DNA of 64,000 nucleotides, taken from assembly GCA_963978905.1 (NCBI GenBank), contig OZ022257.1, positions 56,376,873-56,440,872 on the forward strand, written 5' to 3'. Below, in pieces: positions 46,331 through 60,400 of this stretch (its first letter is position 1; the number at the start of each line of letters is the position of its first letter). The stretch is from Trichostrongylus colubriformis (Eukaryota > Nematoda > Chromadorea > Rhabditida > Trichostrongylidae). The notes beneath the pieces were generated by a model that saw only the letters and a list, made by a program, of their open reading frames with translations, searched no databases and was not told where the DNA came from. The translations under genes and the position numbers were made by a program.

Positions 46331-48944
46331 TTATAATGGGAGTTTTGTCTACAACTAATCTGACGTCAATGGGAAAGGCATAGCACGAAAAATTTTAAAA
46401 AAATTTCGAAGTCCGGTATCATTCGGCTGAAAATGAGACGTTTTTCAATAACGATTTCAGATAAAACATAGAATTATTAGCACCACATGGCAGCCATGCT
46501 ATAAGCTATTCCTAAAATGTATAGTTTTTCTATACGAAGATATGGAACCAGGTTTTTGGGGGCGACAGTTGGACGGCAGGCGCTCCCGCAGGCAACCGGC
46601 GAATGAGCAACTGTCTTAGCAGCCCCCAGCACCTTACACTCACTTGGAGCCTCTTCGTCATCATTACTTGCCGCCCTCTTCTCGGCCAACACTGTCTACG
46701 CCATTCACTCGGCGGGGTACGGTAGCGAAGTGCCGCCAGATAGGAGCAGGGGCGGAGCAGGATTGGTAGTATGGCGGCGCTAAGTTCTGGGTCGCGACGA
46801 TATCGTTAAGCCGGCTTAGTAAGAAGTTATCAAATGAATATAAAGGGTTCACGTTTTGGGCTTTCCAGAATTTTCTTTGCGTTTCGATTGAACCGTCAAT
46901 CGAATAATGACAATAAGTGAATACCATACTAACGAAATGCCGAAGAAGGGATTAGGCGGGGGGGGGGGGCGCAAATGTTCAATACCGAATACAAACATGT
47001 CTAAACATGAATACTGAGCACCAACGGGTATAGAATATTGCTATAGGACATCTATGGTACGTTATTAAAACATGTAAAGTCATGTTGCAATTCAACATTC
47101 AAAAAGATGTACCCCCTCCTTCTCCACAATAGTGCAATAAGGCAGCCCCGATCATTGGTTCGAATTTGTGTGCTTTTAATTCCATTTCTTGAGTGAGATC
47201 CCACGCCCGCTACCATACCCTATAATTAAGAGGTTCCTTAGCATAATGTTAATTACGTGAGCTGACTGCTCCAAGCGGATTATTTTTCACGGCAAGAATC
47301 TCTTCTTATTTTGAAATGCGGAGGGATTAGGGCTTTGAGATACACCTCATAGATGTTATTAAGACCATCGTGTGTGCGTGTCAGCTGCTGACGGACTATG
47401 CGATTCAATTTGCTGATATTCTCCACTGATTGCTTCTTAGAGGATGGACTTTTTGTTCGGCCCGAATCTCTCGTGTTTGAAACCTCTTTAGCAGGTTTTG
47501 TTGTTCACCATAAACTTTACTGATTAGAATGTTTTCAGTCAGTTATCATTCATAAGAAGCAAGGCTTTGACACGTTTGACATATTCAGGGAATGCTAGCC
47601 TACTACTGAAGTCAGTCGTGAGGCGTGGAAGTTGGTATCAAACCTATTAAAATCTACGCACAAGTTGGTGAGATTCCTGAGAGGTAGTTCGACTCGCCCC
47701 CCCCCCTCCTACTGCTGTGCTTTTTCTTCCGAAAAGATGGTTTCTCTTATGCGCTGACAAGCAGTGACCGAACAGCTGGAAATAAAGCAAAAGAAAGGGG
47801 TATATTTAGCAGAATTATAATAATAATGGGAAATACAGTGAGGAGCAAGATGGAGGAGGGGCAACTTGCTTGATGTTGAACAGTACTATGATTTCACATG
47901 AACTACGCTTTGATACCATCCATATCAAACATTGAATGTCTGGTCCTGTGAAGCTAGTGTCACTGTTCAGTAATCATGTAAAGGCATGTTACTACTCAGT
48001 ACTGAACAAGTTGCCCCTCCCCCTCCCTTGTCGCTAGTACTGTATGTCATCATATTTCTCATCACTTGACGGAAAGTTCAGTTGAAACGTAGCGGAAGCT
48101 TACAAAGAGATTCAAACTTAAACGTTTTTTTTTTCAGGAAAAAAATCTTCCTCACATTCCTTACTTTTGGAGAACGAGTAAGACATACAGTATGATTTTT
48201 GCCCACAAAATTGATCCACTTGTCATCGTTGTGGAATAGCCGATGTGAAGTGAATGCTTACGTATCATTGCGTACTTGGATTATCAGAAAATGCAGGTTT
48301 GTGGGTAAAAGGGCCACCCCTACCCACAGACAATACTGTATTACGGCGGATTCCTGGAAAGCTTATTCCTAGCAGTGCCAGTACTACGCGGCATTCCTTT
48401 AAAAGGGGAATTAGTGGCTAGCAGTGATGAGCACGTGAGCCGTACGCAATTTGTCGCGCCTTGGCGATTTATGTCCCGAACTGCGCTGATCAGATCTGGG
48501 ATCGAATTTCAAAGGAAGACTGGTGACGTGCCGGCAGGCAAAGTCTGAGCAGCGAACATTGAAGGCGCAGTGCTGAGATGGTGGAGAATACAGGCATTAC
48601 CGTAAATTTGACTCATTTCTGAACCAATTAAAGACTTTTTTTTGGCTTTCGACCGAAGAGTTCCTATTTTGGACAATTTTGCTGTGAAAATAAACTTGAG
48701 TCTTGCATACCATTTAATATTTCATTGAATTTGATGGGCTACTGTATGTAGCTTGCAGTCTTCCAGTTGCCGCTGGGATTGAGCCATGCATTCACTTTTT
48801 AGGAAAAATACAGACGTGCCAGAGAGTTAGTCTCAATATACAGCCCCGTCCACTCAAAGCCTCCTAGTTGATAGGCCCAAACTCGATCTCTAAACTCGAA
48901 AGATTTCACATTTTGTCAGGAAAAGTCCTCATGCTGTCAATAGA
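46331..48944. other. upstream region of hlh-1, non-coding
   Basis: Likely to include hlh-1 promoter and enhancer sequence. ORFs at 46477-46692 and 46664-46927 have no motifs. Poly-G or poly-C runs occur near 46960 and 47698. I see no gene. Confidence 0.4.
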
Positions 48945-49285
48945 GTGATCTCGGCGCGACGCCTACGTGGTAGCCCAAACTTTTTCCGAAACTTGAACAA
49001 ATTCTCGAATTGGCTAATAACATGCCCCATATGGCAGTCCGGTTCCCTGCACACGAAAATCGCACTGGTTTTGCGCGAGAACGTCTAGCTCGCGTGCCGC
49101 GGGCTTCCAAACCTACCATATAGTATTGTTTTTTTGAAAAAGACACCTCCATAATTCACTTAGAGAGCTGTTCTACAAATTTGGAATACAGGTTCGAGAT
49201 CAGCATCCGAAAGTACGTCGGACCATATGTATCCCATTCCGAATGGCCACTTCGACCTCGGGTCCTTCCCTTGTAAGTCTGGGTA
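48945..49285 (-). repeat. distant copy of the 9460-9990 fold-back repeat
   Basis: Reverse-complement match to the left arm at 9460-9690, sharing CACGAAAATCGCACTGGTTT, GCGCGAGAACGTCT, CCTCCATAA and CCATTCCGAATGGCCACTTC. It is a single arm here. The 71-aa ORF within it is a repeat by-product. Confidence 0.65.
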
Positions 49286-51138
49286 ACATTTACGCTTACC
49301 GCTCTACTCTCATTTTTGGTATCATACCTCCCACCCAGTTGCTTGGCTTTGGTATTATCGTATATACCCTAGGTTCATGACCTTGTTTATGGCATTGTTT
49401 ATTACCTCAAGTTGATATTCATGTGATTCTGATATTCTTTTTTCTCTTCGAATAGATGTATTGGACCCTTGAATTTAATCCAGCACAATTTCGCTGACAA
49501 GGTAGAGATCGCAGGTAACTCACCCGACATAAGTCATCATATGAATATGCCACTAGGAAGGTGCATATTGATGCGATTTTCTTCAACAATCTTATTTAGC
49601 AGAAACAATTATGAAACTCACCAAAAACATGTTTTAATGATTATGTACTTGGGAGCGTTTCCATCATCGCAATCAGGGACTGTTCCCATTTGGTAGTCGT
49701 CAAAACGTCAACTTCCACTACAAAAAAATTCAGCATCAAAAACCGCATTAATTATGTAAAAACCCAATATTTTAAGGTGCTATTGAGGTGTGAAGAGGGG
49801 GGGGGGCAATTCATAGAATGTTGAAAACTGACGTGTTAAAATTGTCAAATGTTGATATTTGCCATGCCTTCACATGTTTAACGTGTCATAGCATGTACCC
49901 AAAGTCGTCATGTGAAGAATCATGTACTGTACCAGCGCATTGTATAATATGCCCCCCCTTATTACAGTGGCATATATTTCAATTATACTCACTTCAACTT
50001 CCCATTAAATGCTTGCTTTTTCACTCTCCCAAAAACATGGTTTTATTTGTTGAGCCTAAATGGCTCAAATTTTCGGAATCTACAAAAAACATCAAAAACT
50101 AAAACCTTTGGCCATACAGGACCAAGTGATATTTCAGGAATTCCCAGTATGGCGTCTCGCATTTGCTTCAATCGGAGGTGGGGGTCTTATTTGACAATAG
50201 AACGAAAAGCTCTCTGGTGGCACACAGAGGCATACAGAAGAGCATGCAATCCTTAAATATCACTTTCTACAAGCAACCCTGCGAATGGGGAAGGTTTCGT
50301 ATGTTAGAAGGAGACCTATAGGTAGGTTGTATGTATCTTCCTTGAAGCTATCTCACACCCTGATCCCAAATTCACGGCAGACTTCAGGTACCCTAATGAC
50401 GGGGGGGGGGTGGGGGGGGGGGGGGGAGAATTCGCTGAATGTCTCACAGCAATATGTGTCTATTGGCATCAGTAAGGTTATTACCAAGCGGAAAACCATT
50501 TTCCTTTATCAACTGAATGAGTTCCTACGATTGTAAACTTATTCGTGTTTTGATAGCGTACCTCGAATGTAAATAAATAAATAAACAAATAACGTCCTGT
50601 ACACCCTGTGTGTATGGTGAGTGTATGATCCTGTGAACCAGTGCTACTGGAAATTTCCAGTTTCTCTCTTCTTGCAACCTCCGCATTATTAGTTGCCAGT
50701 TGTTTAATTAGCTTGTGCCTTTCAAGGTTGATTGAAGGAATTTATTGAGATGGCGTAACGTTTCGACTGAATCGTTGTCTTCGAATGCCTGCAAGTGGTG
50801 CAAGGTTCGTATTTCAGGCTGTGAACTACCGAGCGCTTAATCTTCCCCAGCGGTTCCGACTTCGTCTTAGGACCATGCAGAGAAACCTAAGCAACAGATG
50901 AAATAAACCCACCCTGAGGTTTCACCTATTGAGCGGAAAACCCGCTGGAAATCAATTGTAGTGGCCTGATCGGCATTCATGTGAAAGCAGGTTACAATTA
51001 GGTTGGTGCATAACCAATGCAGATTTTTACTATTATTTTTTTCTGTAGTAGAAATTGACGCTTTGACGACTAGTAAATGGGAAGCAGTCCTCGGATGCGA
51101 TGACAAAAACGCTCCGAAGTAATCATTTAAACACGTTT
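49286..51138. other. intergenic with repeat fragments
   Basis: The segment 49640-49740 (GAGCGTTTCCATCATCGCAA, then AATCAGGGACTGT) matches 17010-17100 in intron 2 of the gene at 16437-18563, so both are copies of one interspersed repeat. G-runs occur at 49799 and 50401-50426. No gene is supported. Confidence 0.4.
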
Positions 51139-51352
51139 TGGTGCTATCGCAGTGAGGGGAGGGGGGGGGGGAATCTTGTAGAAAGTTGCTTATCTAAGCA
51201 TCTCGGAGAGAACTTTGAGGGGTCAGCCTGCATATCTATGCGTATATTTATGCCTAAGCTTTAGTGGAGGAAAGAACGGGTTCCTTATCCCTTCAAGGCT
51301 TAGGCCAAAACCATGTGCATGTGGGACGCCCTCCCCACTGCGATAGCACCCA
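51139..51352. mobile_element. 214-bp TIR element, unoccupied host of MITE copy 3
   Basis: The left end TGGTGCTATCGCAGTG and right end CACTGCGATAGCACCCA are inverted repeats, extending into GGGGAGG/CCTCCCC. A G-run lies just inside. The interior matches the flanks of the MULE-like MITE at 18968. Here TTTATGCCTAAGC is uninterrupted. Confidence 0.7.
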
Positions 51353-52672
51353 GACTTTTACCGAATTTCTCTTATTGTTTTTGCTAAATAAAATTGTTAG
51401 AAGAAGCCGCATCAATTATGCATACACCCATTATTCAAAATTCAAAAGCTTGTCCCACCTAATTATAGTATCAGTGCTTACTGGCTGAAGAAGGTGAAAT
51501 AGCCAGAAAGTTCTCCTTTGACGCCTCGAATGTTCTTCATCGCTTAGTCACCGTCCATAGCTATCTGTTTTGAGATTTCTGAATCAGTCTGCCCCTTGAA
51601 CGTCATTAATCACTTGTGACTAATTTGTGCGTCATTTTTATTACCGTAGTGCTTCCAAAGTAGTACGGGTGAGCAATAAAATTGACTTGAACACACTCGA
51701 CAACTGCTACAAAGTGATTCCAGTCACCAGCCATTCAATTGCTGTGTAAGAAACGACTGATGGATTGATCGATTCTGGTAATGACTGATGATAACTGAGC
51801 TACACGGAACTTGTGATTAGATTGATAGCCACATGGGAAAGATGGAGCACGTGGGTAACGGAGCCTATCGATTTGTGAAAGGTTTACCAATGTGCGTCTT
51901 TGAAGAGGCCTTCCCACCTTCAGATGCGGTACCTTCGTGACTGAGCGAAACATGCATGGCGATATTGATTTCTAAGAATAAGCCATGAACTGTTCTGTTC
52001 TCGAGGTTGTCCAAGAGATCTGTGAAGGCAATTAAGTCTTTCTGGATCATTCCATTGCGGACTGCTAGTTTTGCTCTTCAGTGACCAATAAATAAAGAAT
52101 ATGACGAAGTGCAAATGAAAGTTGCCGATGTGATTCCATCCATGAGGTCTAGACGACGACGGTAGGAAGGCCACATGCTCTGCATTTTCTGAGAAGTTTA
52201 GGCCTTTTTCGAAAATTCTCATTGTCGAGTAGGCACCGATAGCGATAGATCATCCCAATTTTATCGCTGACCATTTGATTGCCATTGTTAGCAACGACGT
52301 CTAGATGACTTTCCATTTCCATACGGACAAATCTGACGTTTGATTTGAGTGGTGGCCTTAAGTTCGATAATCAAAAGGATGAAGGTCGGGAATACGCCAA
52401 TACGCATTTTACTCCATGCTGCATTGTGGTGAAATTACGATGCAATTTTTATATACAGTGGTTTAAAGGGGCAGAGAATTTCCAGGTTGGGGGGGAGTTC
52501 CGGCTTGGCCAGATGAAGATCATGCCAGTTCACAAGCATACGATGGGTTGTTTCATGTGTAGGCACCAATTTAAGATTTATCCCCTAAGCCATGCTCGCG
52601 GGACCGGTTACACCTGTTACTCCACCACCTCTGCCAAGTAGAATAAGAAAACATTGTCAATTGAGTTACTTA
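51353..52672. other. intergenic, no gene seen
   Basis: Overlapping minus-strand ORFs at 51735-52222 have uneven composition and no domain I can name. They may be old retroelement or gene debris, but nothing firm can be said. Confidence 0.35.
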
Positions 52673-53174
52673 CAGTAGCGTTCAAAAGTTTTCGGCCAAT
52701 TGGTTTTTCACTCGTAACTTTTTGCGACTGGACCAATCTAAGAAAAATTTTAGTATGTTGTACTTGAAGACACTGCATATTAAATATACTATTTTGGCGC
52801 TCAACGGTGTAAAGTACGTGGTTAAATGCAATTTTTGTTTTTGGAGTGCCATCCCTATGCCGTCCCGCTGTGCCGCTGTCATCAAAAGTCGTGATCTTTA
52901 TACAAAATATTAATGTTCTCTGAGGCTTGCTCGTTTTGTTTTAGTAAAGTAAGCCGTTTTCCTTGACCAAGCCTTTTCCTTTTTTTTCGGTGGTTTTGTA
53001 GTAAATTTTTGTAAAAAAACATGAAAAAGGTCAAACGGCACTCAAGTAAAGGGAAATGTTGATAATAAGTTCAGGCACCACATATTAAAATTTTGTCAAA
53101 TTTGGTCAAGTAGAAAAAAAGTTATTACAAAAAATTCTAAACAGTGTTTGGCCAAATACCTTAGAGCGCTACTG
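52673..53174. mobile_element. 502-bp Tc1-like MITE
   Basis: TIRs are CAGTAGCGTTCAAAAGTTTT and, from the right, CAGTAGCGCTCTAAGGTATT, both running on to TTGGCCAA. TA flanks lie at 52671-52672 and 53175-53176. The TTGGCCAA tail resembles many Tc1-like termini. The AT-rich interior has no intact transposase. Confidence 0.75.
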
Positions 53175-54406
53175 TATATAAATATACATGATTAATCAGT
53201 AACTGTAACTCTATTCAGAAATTCAGCATTTTCCGCTATGTCCCTATGGCCATGGCTGCTCTATGTTCAAATCCTTGGAGCACCAACCAGCTTCTTCCCC
53301 ATTTCTTCAGCGACTCCTAGGCTTGTATGAAGGCATCGCTTATCGCTTAGGCTCGCAAGTTAGTCTGCAGGATCTACCGCACATTTACGTGAATGACCTT
53401 GCGATTTTGTATAGCGGCCGAGTGCATGGCGTATTCTGACTGTGCTTTTTGTCTTTTTCCTTGACAGCTTCAAAAAAACCATATTTACCTTGGAATTAGT
53501 CCTCTAGTTCTCCTTATCATTAAAATTCCAACGAATCCATGAGTTCTTTCCTGAGCTTCTTCAGAGGTGAACTCTAGGAATCTTTTGGAAAAAATTGTTG
53601 TTTTTTGTTGTAAAGCCTTGTGGTAGTCGCTTGCGCTGCTAACACAAAGCCAAGCCGCACACGCGCGGCTTACATCCATTGCGTAACGCTCGTTAATTCT
53701 CTAGCGCTGTCTTACGTAACACGCACGGCTCACGAGCTGCCCCCCCCCCTTCCACGTCTGGTGACCAGCAGGCGACAGCGCGCACATAAATCTTAACTGG
53801 ACGTGTCGTATGAAGTCGCTGAAGCCATGTTTATGGCTCTTTATGGGCCACCAGGACACGACGCGCGTCCTCATCACATCCATTGTCCGAAGAACGTGCG
53901 TTTTTTTCGTTGTCACGGTGCCGTCATCGCGTTGAGGAGCTACTGACCGGGTGATTATGATGTCCGATCGACTAATGGTCTGAGCGAAACGCTCCTGAAC
54001 TACAAAAATGGGACTTCTGGGTACATTACGGGATTTTTCGAGGCTCTATGAGAGATTCGTTTCGAAAAAGTCCGAAAAAATGAAAAATTAGGCGCCGCCA
54101 CAGCATCCCACCTAAAAGCTGTAGGTGTTGGCCGCAAAGGACAACTGAGCATCCGCAATCCCTGCATCTGACTCACAGAAAGCTGCTTTTTTAAGGATCT
54201 CGGATCATAATGGAATATTTTGATATTTTGTGATAATATTGTAATGTTCCACCATTATGATGCTCACTCTATTATATACATAAATAGCATAATCTCATTT
54301 CAGCAGTTATGAAAGATCATTTGAAATTAGCACTTTTATATCTAAAATTCTTCATAAGTGACACTGTGTACAAGCAAATCAAGGAGACAACAAACAATAA
54401 CATGAC
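53175..54406. other. intergenic between hlh-1 and the P450
   Basis: A minus ORF at 53485-53679 (64 aa) includes helical-looking sequence (KRFLEFTSEEAQERTHGF) and might be an exon remnant, but partner exons were not found. The segment 53701-53916 is repeat-like with a C-run. It includes the 3' UTR of the P450. Confidence 0.35.
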
Positions 54407-57400
54407 TTATACTAAATTGTGATTCTCGTCACGTTTCCGCAATTGCACAAAACTGTCGTACTTTGGCGGTGATACGGTCAGGCCGAGGAGTCGCTGTGTA
54501 GACAGCCCGCTGATACCGTTTTCCGTCGTAGGCGGTCGAAAATCAAACCGTTTCAGCAGATTGCTGAAGATCAAAAACAGTTCAGCCTTTGCCAAAGATT
54601 CTCCAAGACACTGACGTTTTCCCACCGAAAACGGCAAAAATTCATCGATTCGTCTTAGTTTACCGTCTTCGGTAAGAAATCGTTCTGGTCGGAATGTTTT
54701 TGGCTCGGGAAATGCGCGCTCATCATTCATAAGAATGGAGATCTGAGGAATCACAAGAGTTCCCTGGGGAATATGATAGTCGTCGATGGTCACATCTTCA
54801 CTGACCGTACGGAGCAGATTGATAGGCAAAATATTGGCGACTCGTTGGATTTCCTGAAAAAAAAACCTGATTAAATTTTTCAAAAAATAGTATCATAAAA
54901 AAGAAATTGAATGAGATCAACATCAAGAAAGAAGCGATTTGCGGAATATCCTTTGAAGTGACCGCCGATAAATAGTTCGTTCCTAGGATGCGCCATGCAT
55001 TTAACAGATGTACAGACGCGCACGAGTCTTTACAAAGGTTTTTCATGTTGCAGACAAATCATAGGCTTCTGGAACTCGCACGATAGAAACCTGAAAACCC
55101 TTCCGTACCGTAATATTCTACCTACTATACACAAGGGGTCTTATTGGAATTAATGCTATAAAAATAGCAAAATATGAATTTATTATCACAAGGTATCAAA
55201 ATATTGTAAATGTTTATGGGCAAAATAAAGATGCAAAAAGACAGATGAGTTTGGACGTTACTAGTGTGGAGTGGGAGATGTTCAGCCAGCGACAAGGGTT
55301 TTTCCTAAAACCTGCGCGCGGGGGGGGGGGTTGGAAGCCTCGGGGGTGAAACGGTCTACATTCCACTGTATACAGCTGCGGCTTAGAGGTTTCCATGACT
55401 TTGGAACGAAATATGTAAGTGGCTTATGAAAAGGAATACGAGGGATGCTGAGCACCTCGCCTTGATGGTATACCATTTATCCCTTTCGAGCAGCTCCCGC
55501 AACGCTTTCCGATCCTCGTCCACTATTCAGGAAAGCAAGGAAGATTCAGCCACCCATAGAAGTTCAATAAAACTTATCAGTAAACGTATAGGGAGAAATG
55601 CTTCTTCAAAATGACTACTTTTTTAAAAACAGATTCCAATGCAGAAGGAAAAGAATCAATTGTAGTAGCTGGGCCTCGATCTGTGGCACACAGGAGTGAT
55701 GGTGGCGCCTTCTACCACTGCTACAACTGCTCGTCAACACACGTTATTTGGTAAACACTGCGGAAAGTTTAGATAATTAATCAACACCACACTATGGCTA
55801 TTATAGCCCAGCCTTAGCACATATACCAGGCAGGAGGAATCGGAAATGCGAGAAGAAGAAGTCATTCTCGTGGAGAAGCTCCAGTTACGGTATCTGGTGG
55901 CTATCGTGCGTTCCGCTTTTTGAGTGCCGCCGTCTCTGCGAAAGAGACGGCGAAGTTGTAAAGGTCGTGCCGCAATGAGGTATTGATGGATGGAGCAGGA
56001 GGAAAACGCAGTGTAATGTGGGACTCATTCAATGAAGTGAGTGAGTGACGAGATTCGAGGGTAAAGGGGAACTGGAACAACGACTGGAAAACAAGTATAA
56101 GTGTGAAGAAGGGGGATTGTAAATAATAAACAAGTTTACAGAATACAGATTGCTGAAGGTCGTAAACATGTAAAAAGGGGAAAAGAAAAAGAAGAAGAAG
56201 AAAGGAAAAATGAAGAAGAAAGACGGAGGCGAACAAATATAAACATAAGAGCAAATATAAAGCAGCATTGAAGCAGAACAAGAACAAGCAACAAATAAGT
56301 CTCATCACTCGTTTCCTCATGGGAAGACCTTTGCATTACTAGTGGTTACTGCACGCAAATGACAGGTGCATGGCGCAACAGCCGAAATATTGTTTTTAGA
56401 GCTTATGGCCCTATTCCTGTCTTATATGAGCACAGTAAACTACTTACATTAATCGTGGCCTGAGTATATGGTAAGCGTGGTCGATCGGAAAGTGTCACAG
56501 TGCTTCCAGAACATTCGTTATCGAGTTCTTCCTGAACTCGACGTTGGACTTTCGGATGCAGTATGGCCAGCAGAAATCCCCATTTCAACGTGGTCACCGT
56601 GGTTTCCATGCCAGCAAAGAATAAATCCAACAACAACATTTTCATTTGCCAATCACTGAAAGCGAACAGTTTTGCTAAAGGGGTGTGTACCATTATGTCA
56701 GGATTTCGCACCGCGACATATCACATGCGAAGTAAAGCGGACGAGCCACAGGCGCCATGTTATGGGTCCCGAAGCGATTACAAGTCAACTGCGTATTGCA
56801 CCCCTAGCATTACCGTGTAATCGTTCTAAGACCCAACTACTGCGACGTGCATAGCTCGCACACACTGCCTCCCACGCCGCTGTCGTCGTGCGAAATCCTG
56901 GCATAAGGATACACATCCTTGCTGAAGCACGTCTGTGAACATATCGTTCATTCATTAAAAAGACACAGTACCGAATGGTGATTCACAGAAACGAATTCTA
57001 GGATGAGCCATGTTTCCGAACTCTGCACTGCTTTTTTTGGCTTTCGAATGCATATTCCACCTTTGCAAATATGTGACAAAGAAACCCATGTGAGTTTACG
57101 GCACCGCTTTACCCAAAAAGGATTGGAGCTTTTGGGTTTCCCGAGCGGAGGTGGTTTCCATCCCAGATCAGGTAGGTAGATGGGTATTGGCGGAATCCTA
57201 AAGGCTACTGGCAGGAAGATCACTAGTTTCTTCACACCATTCACACAATGATTATTATAAATAAAAGGATAAATAAGTAGTAAGTTAAAAAGTAAATAAT
57301 AAAGTTTCTAGGGTTTATCAATAGGTATTCAGATTCAACCTTCACCATCTCTAGGGAGCCATTCAGGTTAACCTACACAGAATTTGATCCATACTCCATG

Positions 57401-60400
57401 AGTGCCTAAGACACCCCGCCCAAGGTTTTGGATAAGCCATGTTCTTCTCAAGTGTTTTTCAAAAGTTTGAATCAATTCCCCGCTGGAATGCGCCGCACAT
57501 CCTAGCACAGACGACGACAAAGGTGACGGCGATTTGGTCCATATAATGACTTTTGAGGGCCAGCCGATGTACAAGTCCGCGCTTTTATCCTCCCAAACAA
57601 GCATGGTACTAATTCACCGAACTCAAAGGGGTGGGAAGCTTGATTGGCGTAGGCGGGCGTTGAGGAGGGATTTGATCCTCACACTATCAGAGTGGAAATG
57701 CGCGCCACCTGTCACAATACCACCAACACCATTGCTCTACTTAAAATGATAAGGATGAAGTTTTTGGCATCTATCAATCTCTTCCTGGGATCCGCCACAC
57801 ATTCTAGTTCCATTCAGAATCATGATGGCTGGTGAATGTGATGTGGCCTATACAATGTATACAACGACTTGCGGTGGTCAGCCGATGTGCAAGTCAGTCT
57901 TTTATCTTTCTAACAAGCCTGGTACCAATTCACCGAACTCAGAGGGGTGGAAAGCATGATTGGCTTAGGCGAGCGTTGAAGAGCACGTTGATCCTCGCAT
58001 CATGGAAGTGGGAGTGCGCGCCACCTGTCACAATACCACCAATGCCCTTGTAATACTGTACCCTTTACAATTACTGTAGGGCGTGTCGATATGACGAAAT
58101 GAGCTATACTGACTCGAAGTATCCCATATCTTCACCGGCTTGACGACGTCGCTCCATTTCACGCATGTATGTGAACGTGAAATCGTCCTCAATGACGTCG
58201 TCCGTTGCTGATTTCTCGTGATGCTCCTGAAATGAGCAGTTGCGAAGGCAGCAACAGAAGGGTATCGGTGATTTTCGAGAGCCAGTCTTTATTCATGACA
58301 CTGATTCTATAATTTTATCGCCGAATAGGTCAGGACTGAGAAGCATGGCTCAAGGGGCTGGAAAGATTGGGGGGAACGATCCATAGATAGTATAAATATT
58401 GAGGCGCTAATTGACCACACAATATACTTTCAGAAAATCGGAACGCACGTTAATTTGCTTCTGAAGGAAATTCCACAAATGTTCCCGAATGCCCATCAAC
58501 TCCATCCATTTGCTGTTTAATAACGGAACATCGGTAGTCCATGGTGCTGCGATATAAAGACCCATGATAGGGTTGACGACGAGACGTGACTGTTGATCGA
58601 GCAGACTGTGAAGGTGATGCATCTCATGAGATCCCTGGATATTTTTCATTTAAAAGACTGTCCGATTATTTACGTTGATGTCCCATAGGGCTGCAACCTA
58701 ATAAATGATGCTGCAAAAGTCCGAATTACTGGAGGTTTGTTGTGCCTGAAGAATTGAAAATGGAAGTATGGACAGATCTTCTACGCGCTTTGCTAAGCCT
58801 GCCACTATTTTACAATATCTCTCGTTATCACCAATGTGCATATCGATTGATGCACGGCTTTTGGGACATCCTAGCTCAACGATGATGTACCTGAGGGAAG
58901 CGTACACCGAACAGCATATTATTGATGACATTTCCGACACACACTGCGATTGCACTGTTGATCGTCACTTGCCCTTGATTTTCTTGCAAGAATGCCGAGA
59001 ATGCGTTCACCTAAAAATTCACTCAAAATGATCGAAAAGGTTTGGATTCTAAGCTGTGTAAAAAAGTAAATTACAAGCAAAGAACGATCAAACGGAACAG
59101 TTTTTATTGAGCGCCAACACGTGTTCAGATACTTTCAAAGACCACTTATGAAGTAGAAAACACAGCTCAAGTTGAAGTGATTACCCAGAATATTCAACTA
59201 TTACGTAATATTTTTCATTACTAACAATTACCATCCTTCTATGGTATATGTAAGTGGGATACTCCGCGGTTAAGTGAGCTATTATAAGAATAGCTGGTTT
59301 CTATAAAATCCATGAAACAGGGATTTCCGTTGAAACATACAAGTTATGACGATACAGTGCAGCGAAAAAATTTACAATTACTCACAAAAATTATTATCAC
59401 GGAAAATGCGGAAGTGTTGATCCCATGATCTTTTTGGACGTGTTTTCTAAGGTAATTGCACTGCTTACCTTGTCAGAAGAGAAGGCACATTTATAAAGTT
59501 CCAAGGTGCTGCACAAAAAAAAACTCGGTTCCTGTCTTTAAAATGTTAAAAAGCGCCGAAATATTAGCACCTCCTCCATGATTTTACTTTCCATCTGAGC
59601 TCGTCCAACACCAAAATCACGAAGGACATGCAATGAAAATCGTCGCTGTTCACGCCATTTTGGACCGTCAATCTGAACGACACCGTTTGCTCCGCCTGAA
59701 AATGGAGAATTCGAATTCCGAAAGCGTGAGTGAGTGTAAAGTTGAAAGAAAGGCTACGGGCGCAAATCCGCATCTGGTAAATCTCGAAGATCGGACTCAT
59801 TCACAAATCTTTCGTTCCTTCGAAATGCGCTAATCAGTAATGGAACATTGCGTAGGGGAATTCACGGAAACGTTGGATCTGCAACTCCCCGCACGGGCCG
59901 AGCTATGAGTTCTATAGATTCCCGGGTGCTATATCAATCGAGGGGGGACAGAAAACCTCAGTGACATGAGTTTCCGAGGATGAGGATTACAGGGATAAGT
60001 GAAACAAGTTCCCTATGTGCAGATAGAGGCTTCCGCATTACACTAGCAGTAGTTTGCCTGTTTGCATAGCTCTTTCCTCCCTACAACATCTACTTCCCTC
60101 CCCCCCCCCCCGCTTGCAATTTGAGGATTTGAGTGATGCTTCCTTGACTGAGTGGTTAATCCTCCATGACCCCGTATGGAAGGCGAGAAGCGAAAACCGA
60201 AATTCCCTGGTCACCTGAGCATTTACCTCCCTAACAGATAGGTATAGGGCACATTTTTTTCAGCTGGCCAATTTTCACTAAAATTTCAGACTTCTCAAGC
60301 GCAAAGGCTCGTTTCAAGTGTTTCCGATTGCTCGTAATTCTTTCCGCTTGTCAGCTCTCGTGAAAAACCACCCTAATCCTCTGTGAATGCGGTTTTTTTT

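Noticed and set aside
51735..52222. possible LINE reverse-transcriptase debris
   Set aside because: Overlapping ORFs gave no catalytic YxDD-type or other diagnostic motif, so an assignment would be guesswork.
55901..56320. 139-aa hydrophobic minus ORF
   Set aside because: It is translated low-complexity GAA/AAG-rich intron sequence of the P450, giving runs of Phe and Leu.
57834..58055. ORFs repeated in P450 intron 6
   Set aside because: They are parts of two diverged tandem repeats without frame conservation.
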